Shown here piece after piece: positions 62,794 through 64,000 of a stretch of DNA of 64,000 nucleotides. Within the stretch, counting starts at the first letter, position 1. The number at the start of each line of letters is the position of its first letter. The translations under genes and the position numbers were made by a program. This DNA comes from Bacillus crepusculi. GTDB taxonomy: Bacteria > Bacillota > Bacilli > Bacillales > Bacillaceae. The notes beneath the pieces are model-generated. The model was not told where the DNA came from. It was given only the letters and a program-made list of their open reading frames with translations, and searched no databases. The DNA is taken from assembly GCF_014764715.1 (NCBI RefSeq), contig NZ_JACXXE010000005.1:62001-126000 (forward strand), written 5' to 3'.

Positions 62794-63408
62794 ATGTTTG
62801 TTGCAATCATTCATGGAATTGTGCTTGCCTTTGGTCTCATTTTACCTTTGGGCGCACAAAATGTTTTTGTGTTTCAACAAGGAGCGCTTCAGCCTCGATT
62901 ATATCGCGTATTGCCTGTCATCATTACTGCTGCACTTTGTGACACACTTTTGATTGCGCTAGCTGTCATCGGTGTTTCGGTTGTTGTCTTTACCATTCCT
63001 GTACTGCAAATCGGTCTTTATATGATTGGGTTTTGTTTTTTACTTTATATGGGATGGTCTGTGTGGAACGCAAGCTCCACATCAGATGATAAAGAAAAGA
63101 TGGAATTCATGCCTGCGAGAAAACAAATTGTATTTGCCTGTTCAGTTTCACTTTTAAATCCTCACGCGATTCTCGATACAATTGGTGTGATTGGAACGAA
63201 TTCGCTTCAATATAGCGGGGCTGAAAAAGTGGCGTTTACACTCGCCTGCATCATCGTCTCGTGGCTATGGTTTATTGGTCTCGCTCTTTTAGGCAAGATG
63301 TTAGGGAAGTTAGATACAAATGGCAAATGGATGAACCGTATCAATAAAGCTTCGGCGATTATGATCTGGCTGGTCGCGTTATATATCGCGTATCAGCTTG
63401 TTGGTTAA
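62794..63408 (+). CDS. LysE/ArgO-type amino acid exporter
   Basis: A 204-residue protein with six predicted helices. The N-terminal LGAQNVFVFQQGALQPR motif is typical of the LysE/ArgO branch of the LysE superfamily, and CSVSLLNPHAILDTIGVIG is the second signature. ArgO-type proteins export arginine and the toxic analogue canavanine; the true substrate is not established. AAAGGAGA precedes the ATG by 11 bases. Tandem terminators follow, and a MarR regulator is encoded convergently next to it. Confidence 0.85.
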   Translation: MFVAIIHGIVLAFGLILPLGAQNVFVFQQGALQPRLYRVLPVIITAALCDTLLIALAVIGVSVVVFTIPVLQIGLYMIGFCFLLYMGWSVWNASSTSDDKEKMEFMPARKQIVFACSVSLLNPHAILDTIGVIGTNSLQYSGAEKVAFTLACIIVSWLWFIGLALLGKMLGKLDTNGKWMNRINKASAIMIWLVALYIAYQLVG

Positions 63409-63432
63409 AGGATACATAGAGAATACATCAAA

Positions 63433-63468
63433 GAAGCGTTTGGGCGTAAAAATCCAGACGCTTTTTGT
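63433..63468 (+). terminator. first terminator after the LysE-type gene
   Basis: GAAGCGTTTGG pairs with CCAGACGCTTTTTG with one mismatch. Confidence 0.75.
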
Positions 63469-63498
63469 ACAATTTAAAAGTTTGGCAACCCAATCCTT

Positions 63499-63525
63499 GC
63501 ATGAGCGTATCGCTCATGCTTTTTT
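63499..63525 (+). terminator. second terminator after the LysE-type gene
   Basis: GCATGAGCG and CGCTCATGC form a 9-bp perfect stem with a TAT loop, followed by T6. Confidence 0.85.
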
Positions 63526-63532
63526 CATTGAA

Positions 63533-63973
63533 TCATTTTTTGAAAATGGTTTGATTTAACAGACGGAGAGCTTGTACGATATCATCCATTTGATTTTGGT
63601 TAGAGGGAGAAAGACTGTCTATGAGCATCGCTTCAATTTGCTGAAATGCTTTGTCCATACATTCACGGCCTTTTTCAGACAGCATAATGACATGCTTTCG
63701 TTTATCCTCTTGATCTTCACGTCTATCGATGAATTGCTTTTCTTGTAGTTTCTTTAGTTCTCTGCTGACATTTGGAAGTGACATGTGCTGACAATCAGCG
63801 ATTTCACTAGGTGTAAGCGGCTCGCTGACAGCTAGCTGCTCTAGAATCAAATATTGTAAGGGCGTTAAGTCAGGTGGTTTGACTTTGCTCATCAGGTCAT
63901 GCTTCCGCTCTGAAAAAGTAGAAGCAAATGCGACGAATTCCTTGAAGAAATGTGGATGTTTCATGATTTTCAC
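63533..63973 (-). CDS. MarR-family transcriptional regulator
   Basis: A 146-residue winged-helix repressor. The HTH is SEPLTPSEIADCQHMSLPNV, followed by SRELKKLQEKQFIDRR and the wing EDQEDKRKHVIMLSEKGREC. It probably forms a dimer that responds to a small phenolic or oxidant ligand; there is one cysteine near the wing and one in the recognition region. ATG at 63973 with AGGAGGTGA upstream. Whether it controls the neighbouring exporter is not shown; the genes are convergent and no shared operator is visible. Confidence 0.88.
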   Translation of the reverse strand: MKIMKHPHFFKEFVAFASTFSERKHDLMSKVKPPDLTPLQYLILEQLAVSEPLTPSEIADCQHMSLPNVSRELKKLQEKQFIDRREDQEDKRKHVIMLSEKGRECMDKAFQQIEAMLIDSLSPSNQNQMDDIVQALRLLNQTIFKK

Positions 63974-64000
63974 CTCCTATGTAACATACCAAATTTATTA

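Noticed and set aside
62679-62953. Two overlapping open frames at the start of the LysE-type gene
   Set aside because: Both are out-of-frame readings of the exporter's 5' part, include its terminator-proximal leader, and have no ribosome site.

Overview
The window is chromosomal DNA of a low-GC endospore-forming Bacillus, almost certainly of the Bacillus pumilus group (pumilus, safensis, altitudinis). Gene content and order follow the B. subtilis 'yt' segment (opuD, ytfP, ytgP, pbuO, pepV, trmB, malS, ytoP, sftA, murC, ytxGHJ, aroA, ccpA, acuCBA, acsA, tyrS, rpsD, refZ, hisJ, ezrA, braB, nifZ, thiI, sspA, ytcI). The secreted LipA-type lipase resembles B. pumilus lipases. Species assignment is by recalled protein similarity only; no search was run. 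No rRNA, tRNA, CRISPR array, transposase or phage gene was seen.

Layout. 1-5.6 kb: tail of an oxidoreductase/DUF624 pair, rhodanese, a Cse60-like sporulation protein, a CbrC-family zinc protein, the OpuD betaine transporter and the YtfP flavoprotein. 5.8-13.2 kb: YtgP flippase, rRNA pseudouridine synthase, PbuO purine permease divergent from a PepV-type dipeptidase across a PurR-type box pair, an S51 peptidase and a cysteine synthase. 13.3-22.9 kb: ThpR, lipid kinase YtlR, YtmP, TrmB, lactonase YtnP, malic enzyme, M42 peptidase, YtoQ. 23-31.9 kb: an EIIC-like membrane protein coupled to YtpP, YtpQ, YtpR, the DNA translocase SftA, MurC and the stress operon ytxGHJ. 32-40.7 kb: central metabolism and carbon control (aroA, ccpA, acuABC divergent from acsA, T-box-controlled tyrS).

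40.9-49.8 kb is accessory DNA between tyrS and rpsD, which are adjacent in B. subtilis as I recall it. It holds the lipase, a complete type I restriction-modification locus (hsdM, hsdS, hsdR) preceded by a one-domain 'half' specificity gene, a two-helix membrane protein, an isochorismatase-like hydrolase and a YrvL-like membrane protein. It carries three conspicuous inverted repeats. 50-64 kb returns to core order: rpsD with its leader, ytsP, refZ, hisJ, ezrA, two braB paralogues, nifZ-thiI, sspA, ytcI, a LysE-type exporter and a MarR regulator.

Regulation is unusually readable. Candidate sites include a sigma-B promoter (opuD), adjacent sigma-H and sigma-B promoters (ytxGHJ), sigma-E (cse60) and sigma-G (sspA) promoters, cre sites around acuA/acsA and ccpA, PurR boxes at pbuO/pepV, CodY boxes at both braB genes, a tyrosyl T-box and the S4 leader of rpsD. 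The less explained signals are the half-HsdS gene with its operator-like palindrome, the 20-bp hairpin that gives two convergent genes the same C-terminus, and a promoter abutting a terminator-type hairpin ahead of ytmP.
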